A stretch of 42,593 bases of DNA from Micromonospora andamanensis (GTDB taxonomy: Bacteria > Actinomycetota > Actinomycetes > Mycobacteriales > Micromonosporaceae), in NCBI RefSeq assembly GCF_016863495.1, contig NZ_BOOZ01000054.1:1-42593 (forward strand), written 5' to 3'. Position numbers and translations under genes: made by a program. The number at the start of each line of letters is the position of its first letter. Position 1 is the stretch's first letter. The notes beneath the pieces are model-generated. The model was not told the origin of the DNA. It saw nothing but the letters and a program-made list of their open reading frames with translations, and made no database searches. Positions 9,000 through 17,846 of the stretch are shown piece by piece.

Positions 9000-11900
9000 A
9001 TGAGTACATCCCGATGGCGGCGAGGTCTCGCCGCCGCCTTGGGCGGAGTGGTGGCGCTGAGTGTCGCCGTACCCGCCGAGGGTGCGATACGCAGACCCGT
9101 GGACGACACGATCGGCCCGGCGCCGATGAAGTGGATCGAGCCGCAGAAGGTCCGCAGCGTGCCGGTGCGCGAGGTGCCCGGCAAGTCCGCGACGCCCCCC
9201 ACGCAGCGCGTGGTGACCGGCGACCCGAAGGTGACATGGCCGTCGGCCGGAGCAGCGGAGGTGGACCTCACGAGCCGGGCGGCAGCGGTCGGAACGCTTC
9301 CGGTCGCCGTCGCCACCCCGGCGGCAGGTGCCGGAGCCGCCCAGCGGTCCGCCGCCGGAGACAAGCCGCCGCAGCGGGTGCAGGTCTCGGTGCGGGATCG
9401 CGCGGCGGCCGCCAAAGCCGGTGTGGACGGCCTCGTGCTCACCGCGCGCCGTGCCGACGGCCGGGCCGAGGCCGCCCCGGTGAAGATCTCGGTGGACTAT
9501 TCGTCGTTCCGGCACGCCTTCGGCGGCGACTGGGCGAGCCGGCTGCGGCTCGTGCCGCTCGACGGCGCGGCCGCTCCTACGGCGATGCGCAACGACGTGA
9601 TCGCCGGTCAGGTTTCGGCCCGGGTGACCGTGTCCGGCGCCGACGCGACGTATGCGTTGACGGCGGGACCGGCGGGCGACGCGGGTGACTACACGGCGAC
9701 CTCGCTGTCGCCCGAGAGCAGATGGCAGGTGTCGACGTCCTCGGGTGCCTTCGCCTGGACCTACCCGATGCCGGTGCCGCCGGTGCCGGGCGGCCTCGTG
9801 CCTGAGATCGCCGCGTCCTACAACTCGCAGGCGGTCGACGGTCGGGTGGCGGCCCGCAACAACCAGCCCTCGTGGCTGGGGGAGGGCTGGAACCTCGGAG
9901 AGGCGTTCGTCGAACGGTCGTACAAGGCCTGTGCCGACGACATGGGCTCTGGTGCGAACAACACTGAGAAGACCGGTGACCTGTGCTGGGAGACGCAGAA
10001 CGCCACGATGTCCTTCGGAAGCCGTTCGGGTCGGCTGGTGGCCTTGGACGCCGACGGCGACACCTGGCGGCTGATGGATGATGACGGTACCCGGATCGAG
10101 CGGCTGACGGGCGCGGTCAATGGTGACGACAACGGTGAGCGGTGGGTGCTGACGGCCACCGACGGCACCCAGTATCACTTCGGGCTCAACCGCCTGCCTG
10201 GGTGGGCGTCGGGCAAGCCGGAGACGCGTTCGGTGTGGACCGTGCCGGTCTACGCCAACGAGGCGAGCGACCCGGCCGGTACTGGTTACGACGCCGGGGA
10301 CTTCGCCAAGTCGAAGAAGGACAAGCAGGCGTACCGGTGGAACCTCGACTGGGTGGTCGACCCGAACGGTAACGCCATGAGCTACTACTATGCGACCGAG
10401 TCGAACAAGTACGGCGCCAACCTCGGTCGGAGTGTTGTCGACTACGTCCGTGGCGGCTGGCTCGAGCGGATCGAGTACGGCCTACGCAGCACCAACGCCT
10501 ACGCGGCGGAACCCGCCCAGGTGGTGTTCAGCGTGGCCGACCGCTGCGTACCGGGCTCTTCGAGCTGCGCCAAGACCAACAAGCCGGCCTGGCCGGACGT
10601 GCCGTGGGACCAGGAATGCACGGCCGCGCCGTGCGCCGGGAAGTACTCTCCGACGTTCTGGTCGAGCAAGCGGTTGACCACCGTGACCACCCGGATCCTC
10701 CCGTCCACCGGCGACTACGTGCCGGTGGACCGCTGGAACGCCCAGCACAGCTTTCCGAGCCCGGAGGACGGAACCACCGCGGCACTCTGGCTGACCCAGA
10801 TCCAGCACACCGGGGCGAGTGGCGGCGAGGCGTCGCTACCTGCGGTGAAGTTCGTCGGTGACCGTTTTGAGAACCGGGTCAACTGGGAAACCGATGGCAA
10901 GCCTAAGCTGAACAAGTTCCGGATCATCAGCATTCGGTCTGAGTCCGGCGGTAAGACCGACGTGAAGTACTCGGCGCCGGAGTGCGGCACCACGGTGGCG
11001 GAGGGCAACATCAAGCGGTGCTTCCCGGTCAGGTGGGCGATGCCACCCGAGGAGCCCGAGAACGACTGGTTCCGCAAGTACGTCGTCGAGCAGACCGTCG
11101 AGGGCGACAACGTCCTCGGTGCCGGCGCGAGATCCCCGGACATCGTCACCAGCTACACCTACGTCGGCGGTGCCGCCTGGGCCTACAACAACGACCCGTT
11201 GGTGCCCGCGACCAGGCGGACCTGGGACCAGTGGCGCGGTTACGAGAAGGTCGAGGTGCGCAAGGGCGATCCCGGCGGGCAGCGGTCGTTGACCAGCTAC
11301 CTGTACTTCCGCGGCATGGGCGGTGACGTCAAAGACTCGACCGGGACCGAGGTGACGGACGCCGAACCTCTCGCGGGCTTCCTCCGCGAGGAGATCACCT
11401 ACAACGGTGACGGCGGCTCCGAGGTCGAAGGCGAGATCCACACCCCGTGGAAGCGCAGTGTCGCCACCCAGGGCCCGTTCACCGCCTATCAGGTGGAGAA
11501 CTCCCGGACGGTCACCCGTACCCGGCTGTCCAGCGGCACCTACCGGAGCACCCGGGTCGACACCACGCACGACCACTACGGCAATCCGATCGAGGTCGAC
11601 GACCACGGCGACACGGCGGTCAGCGGCGACGAGCGGTGCACCACCACCGAGTACGCGCAGGACGCGGCCCGGTGGATGATGGACCTGCCGAAGCAGACCA
11701 CCACCGTCGCGGTCGACTGCGACCGTACGCCGACCTTGCCGGCGGACGCGATCGCCGATGAGCAAGCCACGTACGACGGCGCGGGTAATCTCGCGAAGAC
11801 CGAGGTGGTGTCCGGCTACACCGGCGGCGAGCCGACCTGGCTGACCACGGCGACCTCCAAGTACGACATGTACGGCCGGGTCACCGAGACCACCGACTCG

Positions 11901-14900
11901 CTCGAAAGGACGAGCAAGACCGCCTACACGGAGACTCGCGGTCTGACGACGCGTACCGTGGCCACCAACGCCCTCGATCACACCACGACCACCGATATCG
12001 ACCCGGCGCGGGGGGTGGCGGTCAAGACGACGGACGTCAACGGGCGCAGCACGTCAGTCAAGCACGATCCGCTCGGCCGGGTCACCGAGGTCTGGAAGCC
12101 GGGCCTCGAGAAGGACAAACCCGTGCTGAGTGCCAAGTACGCCTACGCGGTCCGCAACGCGGACGGGCCGAGCTGGGTCCGCACCGAGACGCTGGCGGCC
12201 AGCGGCGACTATGTCGTTTCCTATCAGCTTCTCGACGGTCTGCTGCGGCCCCGGCAGACGCAGGCGCCCAGCCCGGTGGGCACCGGGCGGATCATCACCG
12301 ACACCCTGTACGACGCCCGGGGTCTGGTCAACCGCACGCACGCCGCCTACTACAACGTCGATGCCGCCCCGGGCACGACTTTCGTCGTTCCCAACGCCGG
12401 CGACGTTCCCTCGGCCACGGTGAAGGTCTACGACGGCGCCGAACGGGAGACCGACTCCATCCACATGGACCGCAATACCGAGCGCTGGCGGACCAGGACC
12501 TACCACGGCGGCGACCACACAAGCGTCGTCCCACCGGAGGGCGGTACCGCGACGTCGACCCACGTTGACGCGCGTGGCCGCACCGTCAAGCTCGTGCAGT
12601 ACGAGACGCGCCCCTCATCAGGGGCGCCGACCGGGGCCGGGAACACCACCCGGTACACCCACAACGCGGCGGACGCGCTCGAAACGGTCACCGACGCCAC
12701 GGGCAACGTATGGCGCTACGAGTACGACATCCTGGGCCGCAACACCCGGGTCGATGACCCCGACAAGGGCGAGTCGAGGATGACGTACGACAACGCCGGT
12801 CAACTTCTCACCATCACCGACGCGCGTGGGAAGACGATCGCCTCGTCGTACGACGCCCTCGGTCGTCTGACCGAGACGCGGCTCGGCTCCGCCACCGGCA
12901 CGCTGCTGACCAAACGGGTCTACGACACCCTGACGGAGGGGAAGGGCCTCCTGACGTCGTCGACGAGGTATGTCGGCGGATCGGAATACATTCGCCAAGT
13001 TACCGGCTACGACGTGGCCGGCCGCCCCACCGGTGACGAGACCGTCATTCCGGACACGGAGAGTGGGGTCAAGGGCACCTACAAGGAAACCTTCGAGTAC
13101 CTGGCCGACGGCAGCCTCAAGAAGAGGATCCTGCCGAAGCTCGACAGTGTTCTGCCTGTGGAGACCCTCAACTTCACCTACACCGCAGACCTCGGGCTGC
13201 GCAACTCGGTTTTGGGCTGGAAGACATACGTCAACGAGACCAAGTACAACGAGTTGGGCGAGGTTGCGCAGGTCTGGATGGACTCGGTGGCTTCGGGCAA
13301 ACGCCTGACCTTCACTCCCACGTACGAGTCGGACACTCGCCGGTTGGTCGAGACCGTCGTCCACCGGGAGGAGCCCGAGAGCCCGTTCGTGAACGACCAG
13401 AAGTACCAGTACGACCACGTCGGGAACGTGCGGTCCATCGCGGACCGGACGACCGGCCAGGCCAACGACACGCAGTGCTTCGCCTACGACCACCTGCGCC
13501 GGATGACCAGCGCGTGGACGGCCAAGGAGGACTGCACCGTCGCGCCTTCGACCAGCACGGTCGACGGCCCGGCGCCGTACTGGCACACCTACTCCTACGA
13601 TGCGATCGGCAACCGCACGAAGCTGCAGCGGCACGGCCTCGGCGGCGCCGCGGACGTGACGAGCACCTACAAGTACCCGGCGCCAGGAGCAGGCGTGGAT
13701 CGCCCGCACGCGGTGACCTCTGTGGACACCGGCTCGACCAGGGCGACCTACGGTTACGACGCCGCCGGCAACATGACCAGCCGACCCGGACCCACAGGAG
13801 CGCAAACGCTGGCCTGGGACGACGAGGGCCGGCTGTCATCCATCGCCAGCGGCGCGGAAAGCACCGGCTACATTTACGACGCGGACGGCGCAGTGCTGAT
13901 CCGTCGTGACCCCGGCAAGGTCACCCTCTTCCTGGCCAGCGGTGAGGTCACCGTCGACACCGCCACTGGCAATAAGCGGGGCACCCGTGTCTACGACGGG
14001 ATCGGCGTGCGCAGCGGTGGCGTCTTCACCTGGACGGTGGCCGACCGCCACGGCACCAACACGCTGGCGATCAGCAGCAAGCTGGAGGTAACGGCGCGGC
14101 GCAGCGATCCGTTCGGCAACGCAAGGGGCACCAACCCGGCCTGGCCGGCAGGGAACCGCGGCTTCGTCGGTGGTTCCGACAACCCAGGCACGGGTCTCGT
14201 GCGCCTCGGCGCCCGGGAGTACGACCCGCTGCTCGGCCGGTTCATCTCGGTGGATCCGATCATCGACCCGGACGATCCGCAGCAGATGAACGCCTACGCG
14301 TACTCCAACAACAACCCCGCCACCATGAGTGACCCCGACGGGCTGCGGTTCAGCTGCCCCGACGGCGACTGCGGCGGACACCGCGGCCCCAGCGCCAACA
14401 AGAAGGGCAAGAAGCACACCGCCGCCAAGGCGCCGGGCACCACCTACAGCAAGAAGATGTACCAAATCTACAAAAAGAAGCGGTACGCGGGCACGACGAA
14501 GAAGCGTATGCCGAGCCGAATTCTCAACGACGAGAGGCTGTGGCAGCGAACTGCGAAGGAGAAGGCCCATCGGACCCCGAAGGTCCCATCGGGAGATCCG
14601 CACTACCACTTTATTTTCCCGTTGTTCCATATGGGGCCGAATCCGACCGTTGGTGAAGACGGATTTCCTGTCTACCTTTTGCCGTTGATGGCCGGCGCGG
14701 ATAAGGCCATGAAGGAGCTGCATCGTTGTTTCAACTGCAACTTCCCTATACCTGGAGCGCCTAAGCGCTTTCCGGCCCATGGCGAGCACCTGCCGTTGAA
14801 GGTCGCAGGTATTGTCCCCGCGCCTCTTGAGTCCTATCCCTTGGAGACCGGAGACGGCATGTACTACCACGTCTCGGGAGATGGTCACTTCGACGGACGC

Positions 14901-15095
14901 GGGTCTGTGATCCATTTCCGCATGCAGCAAGATGGTAAAGGGCAACTACAGCTCCACGTACGGGGATATGTGGTGGATCCAAAAGTTCCAACAGCTGTGT
15001 CGACACCCTTGGCGTATGCCGAATGGTCAAAGTTTGCGGGCAAGTTGGGGCACAACATCGCCCAACACCAGTGCAACTTCAGTCCTACCTGTTGA
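9000..15095 (+). CDS. exported RHS/YD-repeat giant protein with unassigned C-terminal domain (2031 aa)
   Basis: ATG at 9000 with AGAGGA about 10 bases upstream. Residues 1-29 are a signal peptide (RRGLAAALGGVVALSVAVPAEG). Residues about 225-700 hold the SpvB/TcdB-like N-terminal region of actinomycete RHS proteins (WTYPMPVPPVPGGLVPEIAA, SYNSQAVDGR, WLGEGWNLGE). From about 860 to 1735 there are many YD repeats (YDMYGRVTE, HDPLGRVTE, YDILGRNTRVD, YDAIGNRTK, YDAAGNMTSR). The RHS-associated core ends with REYDPLLGRFISVDP (from residue about 1739) and NNNPATMSDPDGL (about 1767-1779). The family makes a hollow shell that encapsulates a C-terminal cargo. The last about 250 residues are a Lys-rich linker plus a domain I cannot assign (contains HYHFIFPLF, CFNCNFP, YYHVSGDGHFDGRG). 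No immunity-like gene follows directly. The tail is visibly more AT-rich than the core, a sign of tip exchange. Confidence 0.9.
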   Translation: MSTSRWRRGLAAALGGVVALSVAVPAEGAIRRPVDDTIGPAPMKWIEPQKVRSVPVREVPGKSATPPTQRVVTGDPKVTWPSAGAAEVDLTSRAAAVGTLPVAVATPAAGAGAAQRSAAGDKPPQRVQVSVRDRAAAAKAGVDGLVLTARRADGRAEAAPVKISVDYSSFRHAFGGDWASRLRLVPLDGAAAPTAMRNDVIAGQVSARVTVSGADATYALTAGPAGDAGDYTATSLSPESRWQVSTSSGAFAWTYPMPVPPVPGGLVPEIAASYNSQAVDGRVAARNNQPSWLGEGWNLGEAFVERSYKACADDMGSGANNTEKTGDLCWETQNATMSFGSRSGRLVALDADGDTWRLMDDDGTRIERLTGAVNGDDNGERWVLTATDGTQYHFGLNRLPGWASGKPETRSVWTVPVYANEASDPAGTGYDAGDFAKSKKDKQAYRWNLDWVVDPNGNAMSYYYATESNKYGANLGRSVVDYVRGGWLERIEYGLRSTNAYAAEPAQVVFSVADRCVPGSSSCAKTNKPAWPDVPWDQECTAAPCAGKYSPTFWSSKRLTTVTTRILPSTGDYVPVDRWNAQHSFPSPEDGTTAALWLTQIQHTGASGGEASLPAVKFVGDRFENRVNWETDGKPKLNKFRIISIRSESGGKTDVKYSAPECGTTVAEGNIKRCFPVRWAMPPEEPENDWFRKYVVEQTVEGDNVLGAGARSPDIVTSYTYVGGAAWAYNNDPLVPATRRTWDQWRGYEKVEVRKGDPGGQRSLTSYLYFRGMGGDVKDSTGTEVTDAEPLAGFLREEITYNGDGGSEVEGEIHTPWKRSVATQGPFTAYQVENSRTVTRTRLSSGTYRSTRVDTTHDHYGNPIEVDDHGDTAVSGDERCTTTEYAQDAARWMMDLPKQTTTVAVDCDRTPTLPADAIADEQATYDGAGNLAKTEVVSGYTGGEPTWLTTATSKYDMYGRVTETTDSLERTSKTAYTETRGLTTRTVATNALDHTTTTDIDPARGVAVKTTDVNGRSTSVKHDPLGRVTEVWKPGLEKDKPVLSAKYAYAVRNADGPSWVRTETLAASGDYVVSYQLLDGLLRPRQTQAPSPVGTGRIITDTLYDARGLVNRTHAAYYNVDAAPGTTFVVPNAGDVPSATVKVYDGAERETDSIHMDRNTERWRTRTYHGGDHTSVVPPEGGTATSTHVDARGRTVKLVQYETRPSSGAPTGAGNTTRYTHNAADALETVTDATGNVWRYEYDILGRNTRVDDPDKGESRMTYDNAGQLLTITDARGKTIASSYDALGRLTETRLGSATGTLLTKRVYDTLTEGKGLLTSSTRYVGGSEYIRQVTGYDVAGRPTGDETVIPDTESGVKGTYKETFEYLADGSLKKRILPKLDSVLPVETLNFTYTADLGLRNSVLGWKTYVNETKYNELGEVAQVWMDSVASGKRLTFTPTYESDTRRLVETVVHREEPESPFVNDQKYQYDHVGNVRSIADRTTGQANDTQCFAYDHLRRMTSAWTAKEDCTVAPSTSTVDGPAPYWHTYSYDAIGNRTKLQRHGLGGAADVTSTYKYPAPGAGVDRPHAVTSVDTGSTRATYGYDAAGNMTSRPGPTGAQTLAWDDEGRLSSIASGAESTGYIYDADGAVLIRRDPGKVTLFLASGEVTVDTATGNKRGTRVYDGIGVRSGGVFTWTVADRHGTNTLAISSKLEVTARRSDPFGNARGTNPAWPAGNRGFVGGSDNPGTGLVRLGAREYDPLLGRFISVDPIIDPDDPQQMNAYAYSNNNPATMSDPDGLRFSCPDGDCGGHRGPSANKKGKKHTAAKAPGTTYSKKMYQIYKKKRYAGTTKKRMPSRILNDERLWQRTAKEKAHRTPKVPSGDPHYHFIFPLFHMGPNPTVGEDGFPVYLLPLMAGADKAMKELHRCFNCNFPIPGAPKRFPAHGEHLPLKVAGIVPAPLESYPLETGDGMYYHVSGDGHFDGRGSVIHFRMQQDGKGQLQLHVRGYVVDPKVPTAVSTPLAYAEWSKFAGKLGHNIAQHQCNFSPTC

Positions 15096-15131
15096 TGCGT
15101 CTGGCCGCTCGGCGGGTTACCTGATGTAGAT

Positions 15132-15176
15132 GAATGAATGCACTGCCCACCGCGTCGGTGGGCAGTGCATTCATTC
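15132..15176 (+). terminator. terminator of the RHS gene
   Basis: Perfect 20-bp inverted repeat: left arm GAATGAATGCACTGCCCACC (15132-15151), 5-base loop, right arm 15157-15176. It lies 36 bases after the RHS stop. On the opposite strand it would also work. Confidence 0.85.
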
Positions 15177-15353
15177 GTACCCGCCCGTCATGCCTGTCAT
15201 CTCGCCCACGCTGCCCCAGGCGCTATCGCTGGTGGCAGGTTGAGATGGGCATGGCCAGGGTCTTTGACGGCGCGGCGCGAATGCAGCGTGTCACTGTGAT
15301 GAAGCCGGTCGGTGGGACACTTTCGGGGTTCGCCTTACGGAAGGAGAAGGCCC

Positions 15354-15386
15354 GTGATTGTGTTCTGGTGGCGGATCAGACTTTGA
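15354..15386 (+). CDS. possible 10-aa leader peptide with tandem Trp
   Basis: GTG at 15354 is preceded by the strong Shine-Dalgarno GGAAGGAG (spacing about 7) and encodes MIVFWWRIRL before TGA at 15384-15386. The stop lies 4 bases before the hairpin at 15391. Tiny ORF plus tandem tryptophans plus terminator resembles an amino-acid attenuator, but the downstream gene is a PIG-L deacetylase, not a Trp-pathway gene. It may equally be chance. Confidence 0.25.
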   Translation: MIVFWWRIRL

Positions 15387-15390
15387 CAGT

Positions 15391-15427
15391 GATGAAGGGC
15401 GCCACTCCTCTGATGGCGCCCTTCATC
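15391..15427 (+). terminator. hairpin upstream of the PIG-L gene
   Basis: Perfect 14-bp inverted repeat with arms GATGAAGGGCGCCA (15391-15404) and its complement at 15414-15427, 9-base loop. It is about 160 bases before the PIG-L start and 215 bases after the RHS terminator, so it would terminate a short transcript starting in this gap. The rest of 15177-15585 shows no recognisable gene. Confidence 0.65.
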
Positions 15428-15585
15428 CGGCCATCTATCGATCCGGCACCTTGGTCACTTGGTCGCCTCAGCGATGGTTTCGGCCTCGCTGCCGTCAACG
15501 ACAGTGGGGACTCGCATTGTCCCGCGGACGCTCGGAGACGTCGACAACCGGCGTGTTTGCGCCAGCACATCAACGAGGAAACGTC

Positions 15586-16407
15586 ATGGTCACACGTAGA
15601 GCTACGCTGGTCGGAGCGATGTCGCTCGCGGGCGTGAGTGTGCTTCGTCCAGGTACGGCGATCGCGGCCGGCACAACGCCTGTCATCTTCGCCGCCGCCC
15701 ATCCTGATGACGAGACCCTCGCGATGAGTGTGGCCATCGCCAAGCACGCTGCCGCGGGACAGGCAGTACACGTCCTGCTGCTCACCGACGGTGAGGGATC
15801 GGGCGTGATCGGCTCCTTGAATGGAACGACGACGAGCAAATGGTGGGGAGTACGCCACGTTCCGTCGGCCGAGGGATACGCGCCCCTCACGCCCGCCGAT
15901 CTGGCGGCCGCCCGCGTTCGGGAACTGACCACCGCACTGAAGTCGCTCTTCGCGGGGCTGCCGGGCTCAGTGACCCTGCATCGCGCCGGCCTTCCGGACG
16001 GTGGCGTGACGACATCGACGGCCCGGGCCGCCATTCTTTCGCTAGCCGATGAGATCGCACCCGGCGCGGCTGTACGGATCAAGGGTCACAGCCACGCCGT
16101 GGACGATCACCGTGACCACATCGCGATCGGGCAGGCACTCGTCGCGCTCTCGGCCGAGGATCCCACCCGATTCAGCGACCGGCGGCACTACATCCTGCCC
16201 CACTACTGGTCGGACCCGCGCCTGTCTCGGGTCGCCTACGCGTGGGACATGCCCGGTGACGCGAGCATCGCAGCGCGCGCCCGCAATGCGTGCAATTCCT
16301 ACCGTTCGTGGGCGCCTGCCAACGGCCACTACGCGATCGGCTATCACAGCGTGCCCGAGATGTTCGATGCCCTTACGGGAAACATCAGGAGCATGTACCA
16401 CAGCTGA
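15586..16407 (+). CDS. exported PIG-L family deacetylase (273 aa)
   Basis: The start ATG 15586 has GAGGAA 7 bases upstream and begins with VTRRATLVGAMSLAGVSVL, a twin-arginine-like signal peptide ending near AIAAG; the longer open frame upstream is not protein-like. The mature part opens with the PIG-L zinc motif AHPDDE (residues about 38-43), followed by HVLLLTDGEGSG, and HSHAVDDHRDHIAIG (about 167-181), which supplies the other metal-binding His. The family removes N-acetyl groups from GlcNAc-type substrates (MshB, GlcNAc-PI deacetylase); an exported member probably acts on an extracellular or cell-wall glycan, which is inference. It is monocistronic by spacing: a hairpin lies upstream and 127 bp separate it from the next gene. 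Confidence 0.9.
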   Translation: MVTRRATLVGAMSLAGVSVLRPGTAIAAGTTPVIFAAAHPDDETLAMSVAIAKHAAAGQAVHVLLLTDGEGSGVIGSLNGTTTSKWWGVRHVPSAEGYAPLTPADLAAARVRELTTALKSLFAGLPGSVTLHRAGLPDGGVTTSTARAAILSLADEIAPGAAVRIKGHSHAVDDHRDHIAIGQALVALSAEDPTRFSDRRHYILPHYWSDPRLSRVAYAWDMPGDASIAARARNACNSYRSWAPANGHYAIGYHSVPEMFDALTGNIRSMYHS

Positions 16408-16521
16408 CGAGGACGTTCAGACTGTGTCAGTCGGGGTTGTTGCTGGGCAGCATCGTGGAAGTAAACCCAGACCTCCTCGCGGCGGTGACGAGAAGTAGTC
16501 AATACCTGTGGATCAAGCGCT

Positions 16522-16534
16522 CTAGACTTCGCGG
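16522..16534 (+). promoter_or_regulatory. candidate -10 box for leaderless transcription
   Basis: TAGACT at 16522-16527 fits the actinomycete TANNNT -10 pattern and ends 7 bases before the ATG at 16535. No Shine-Dalgarno sequence lies between, so transcription probably starts at or next to the A of the start codon. No convincing -35 was found. Confidence 0.45.
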
Positions 16535-17305
16535 ATGACCAGTGAGCCTCTCCGTCTTACGGTTTTGGGTTGTGCAACGCCATACCCGAGTGTGGATAAC
16601 CCCTGTTCCGGCTACCTGGTGTCCGGTGGGGGCACTCGGGTGTGGGTGGATGCGGGCAGCGGGACGCTGGCTCAGCTGCAACGACATGTCCGGCTGGACG
16701 AGTTGGACGCGATCTGGATCTCGCATCTGCACGCCGATCACAGCGCAGACCTGCTCACTGCCTACTACGGCGCGCTCTACGCCGACATCCAGCTCACGGC
16801 GCCGATCCCCTTGTACGGCCCGCCGGGCATCGCCGGCCGGCTGGCCCACTTCCTCACCAACACCGACATCCGCAGCCCGATGGAGTTCGCCTTCGCCGTC
16901 GAGGAACTGCACGACGGACATCAGGTGCGGGTCGGGGCGCTCACATTGACCAGCCGAGCAGTGGCGCACGGCATCCCCGCCTTCGCCCTGCGCGTCGAGA
17001 CCACGGAACGGTCACTTGTGTACTCCGGGGACACGGCCCCCTGCCCGGGACTGACGAGTCTGGCCAAGGGGTGCGATGTGCTGCTGTGCGAGGCTGAGAG
17101 CGCCCAGGCCCCGAGTGCGGGGGAACAGGTCCACCACACACCAGAGGACGCCGGCGACACCGCCCGTGCGGCTCAGGCGGGACGGTTGATCGTGACGCAC
17201 GTCGGGCGTTTCCTCACTCCGCAGCAGGCAGTAGCACGTGCCAAGACCAGATTCGACGGTCCCATCGACTACGCCGCACCTGGTGCCACCTTCCCCGTCG
17301 GCTGA
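16535..17305 (+). CDS. metallo-beta-lactamase-fold hydrolase (RNase Z-like arrangement)
   Basis: 256 aa. The first motif is HLHADHSAD (His64, His66, Asp68, His69), the signature binuclear zinc motif of the fold; further metal or active-site elements are AVAHGIPAFALRVE, VYSGDTAPC (the late Asp), and LIVTHVGRF (C-terminal His). The N-terminal TVLGCATPYPSVDNPCSGYLV is typical of the stand-alone branch that includes RNase Z and phosphodiesterase-like ElaC relatives, but RNase Z proper keeps an exosite arm that I do not see, so a general MBL hydrolase call is safest. There is no signal peptide, so it is cytoplasmic. It appears to have its own leaderless promoter. The 3' end abuts transposase debris directly. 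Confidence 0.88.
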   Translation: MTSEPLRLTVLGCATPYPSVDNPCSGYLVSGGGTRVWVDAGSGTLAQLQRHVRLDELDAIWISHLHADHSADLLTAYYGALYADIQLTAPIPLYGPPGIAGRLAHFLTNTDIRSPMEFAFAVEELHDGHQVRVGALTLTSRAVAHGIPAFALRVETTERSLVYSGDTAPCPGLTSLAKGCDVLLCEAESAQAPSAGEQVHHTPEDAGDTARAAQAGRLIVTHVGRFLTPQQAVARAKTRFDGPIDYAAPGATFPVG

Positions 17306-17432
17306 GCCGCTGCGACCTCGGGGCGTTCGACGAGATGACCGTTCTCGAAATGAGCTCCGGCGCGGACCAAAGCGACGAGGTGGGGTGTGGTGACTGCCCT
17401 CCAGCATTCCTGGGCTGATTCGGCGAACTTGA
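17306..17432 (-). pseudogene. C-terminal scrap of a transposase-like protein
   Basis: The minus-strand frame reads LKFAESAQECWRAVTTPHLV then ALVRAGAHFENGHLVERPEV AAAQ, which I recall as the ending of several actinomycete transposases; I cannot name the family surely. It joins the IS481-like fragment at about 17433 without a start of its own and runs into the end of the MBL gene on the other strand. Confidence 0.4.
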
Positions 17433-17740
17433 GACCATGTGGCCCGGCCGCTCAGCGCTGATGCTCTGCGTTCCGGTTGTTCTCGCCGCTTGGGGTTGAT
17501 GAACTTCCGCCGGTTCAAGGCGAGCTTTGCGAGCAGCCGAGTGATCGTGCGTTGACTGACGGGCGTGCCATCGCCGCGCAGTTCGAAGGCGATGCGTGAG
17601 GCTGACCACTTGTGCTCACGTCTCATCGTCTCGATCTGCCCCGCGATCCGGCCCGGCGTCGAGGTCGGCTGCCGGGCCGGAGCGGAGGAGCTGTCGAGGA
17701 TTCCGAGCTCGCCGTAACGGCGCGTCGGCGTATGAGTCCA
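17433..17740 (-). pseudogene. IS481-family transposase N-terminal remnant
   Basis: Reading the minus strand from about 17740: RRYGELGILDSSSAPARQPT, then GRIAGQIETMRREHKWSASR, IAFELRGDGTPVSQRTITRL and LAKLALNRRKFINP. This is the double helix-turn-helix region of IS481-family transposases (they continue with ERPGHMVH and the DDE core). Here ERPGHMV occurs only after a frame change and the DDE catalytic domain is missing, so the gene is dead. It sits inside a cluster of three transposase fragments between 17306 and 18050. Confidence 0.7.
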
Positions 17741-17819
17741 GGGGTCCAGGTAGGTACGAATGAACGGGACCAGGTGGCAGTTGCAGATGGATCTTCCGGA
17801 CGTCCCGACAGCTGAGCAG

Positions 17820-17846
17820 TGAACCGCCCCGGGTTCTGTGGAGACT
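17820..17846 (+). repeat. IS3-family terminal repeat, copy 2
   Basis: Starts TGAACCGCCCCGGGTTCTG and borders the stop codon of the OrfB remnant on the minus strand, as expected for the right end of an IS3 element. It matches copies at 2254 and 29177. Confidence 0.6.

Noticed and set aside
8313..10178. Long open frame (621 codons) on the minus strand across LamG and RHS genes
   Set aside because: Antisense shadow of high-GC coding sequence; spans two real genes and has no domain or ribosome binding site.
10836..13805. Further long minus-strand frames over the RHS gene
   Set aside because: Same reason: composition mirrors the opposite strand and no motif was recognised.
15134..15637. 167-codon plus frame between RHS and PIG-L genes
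   Set aside because: Begins within the RHS terminator and crosses the second hairpin; tail overlaps PIG-L in another frame.
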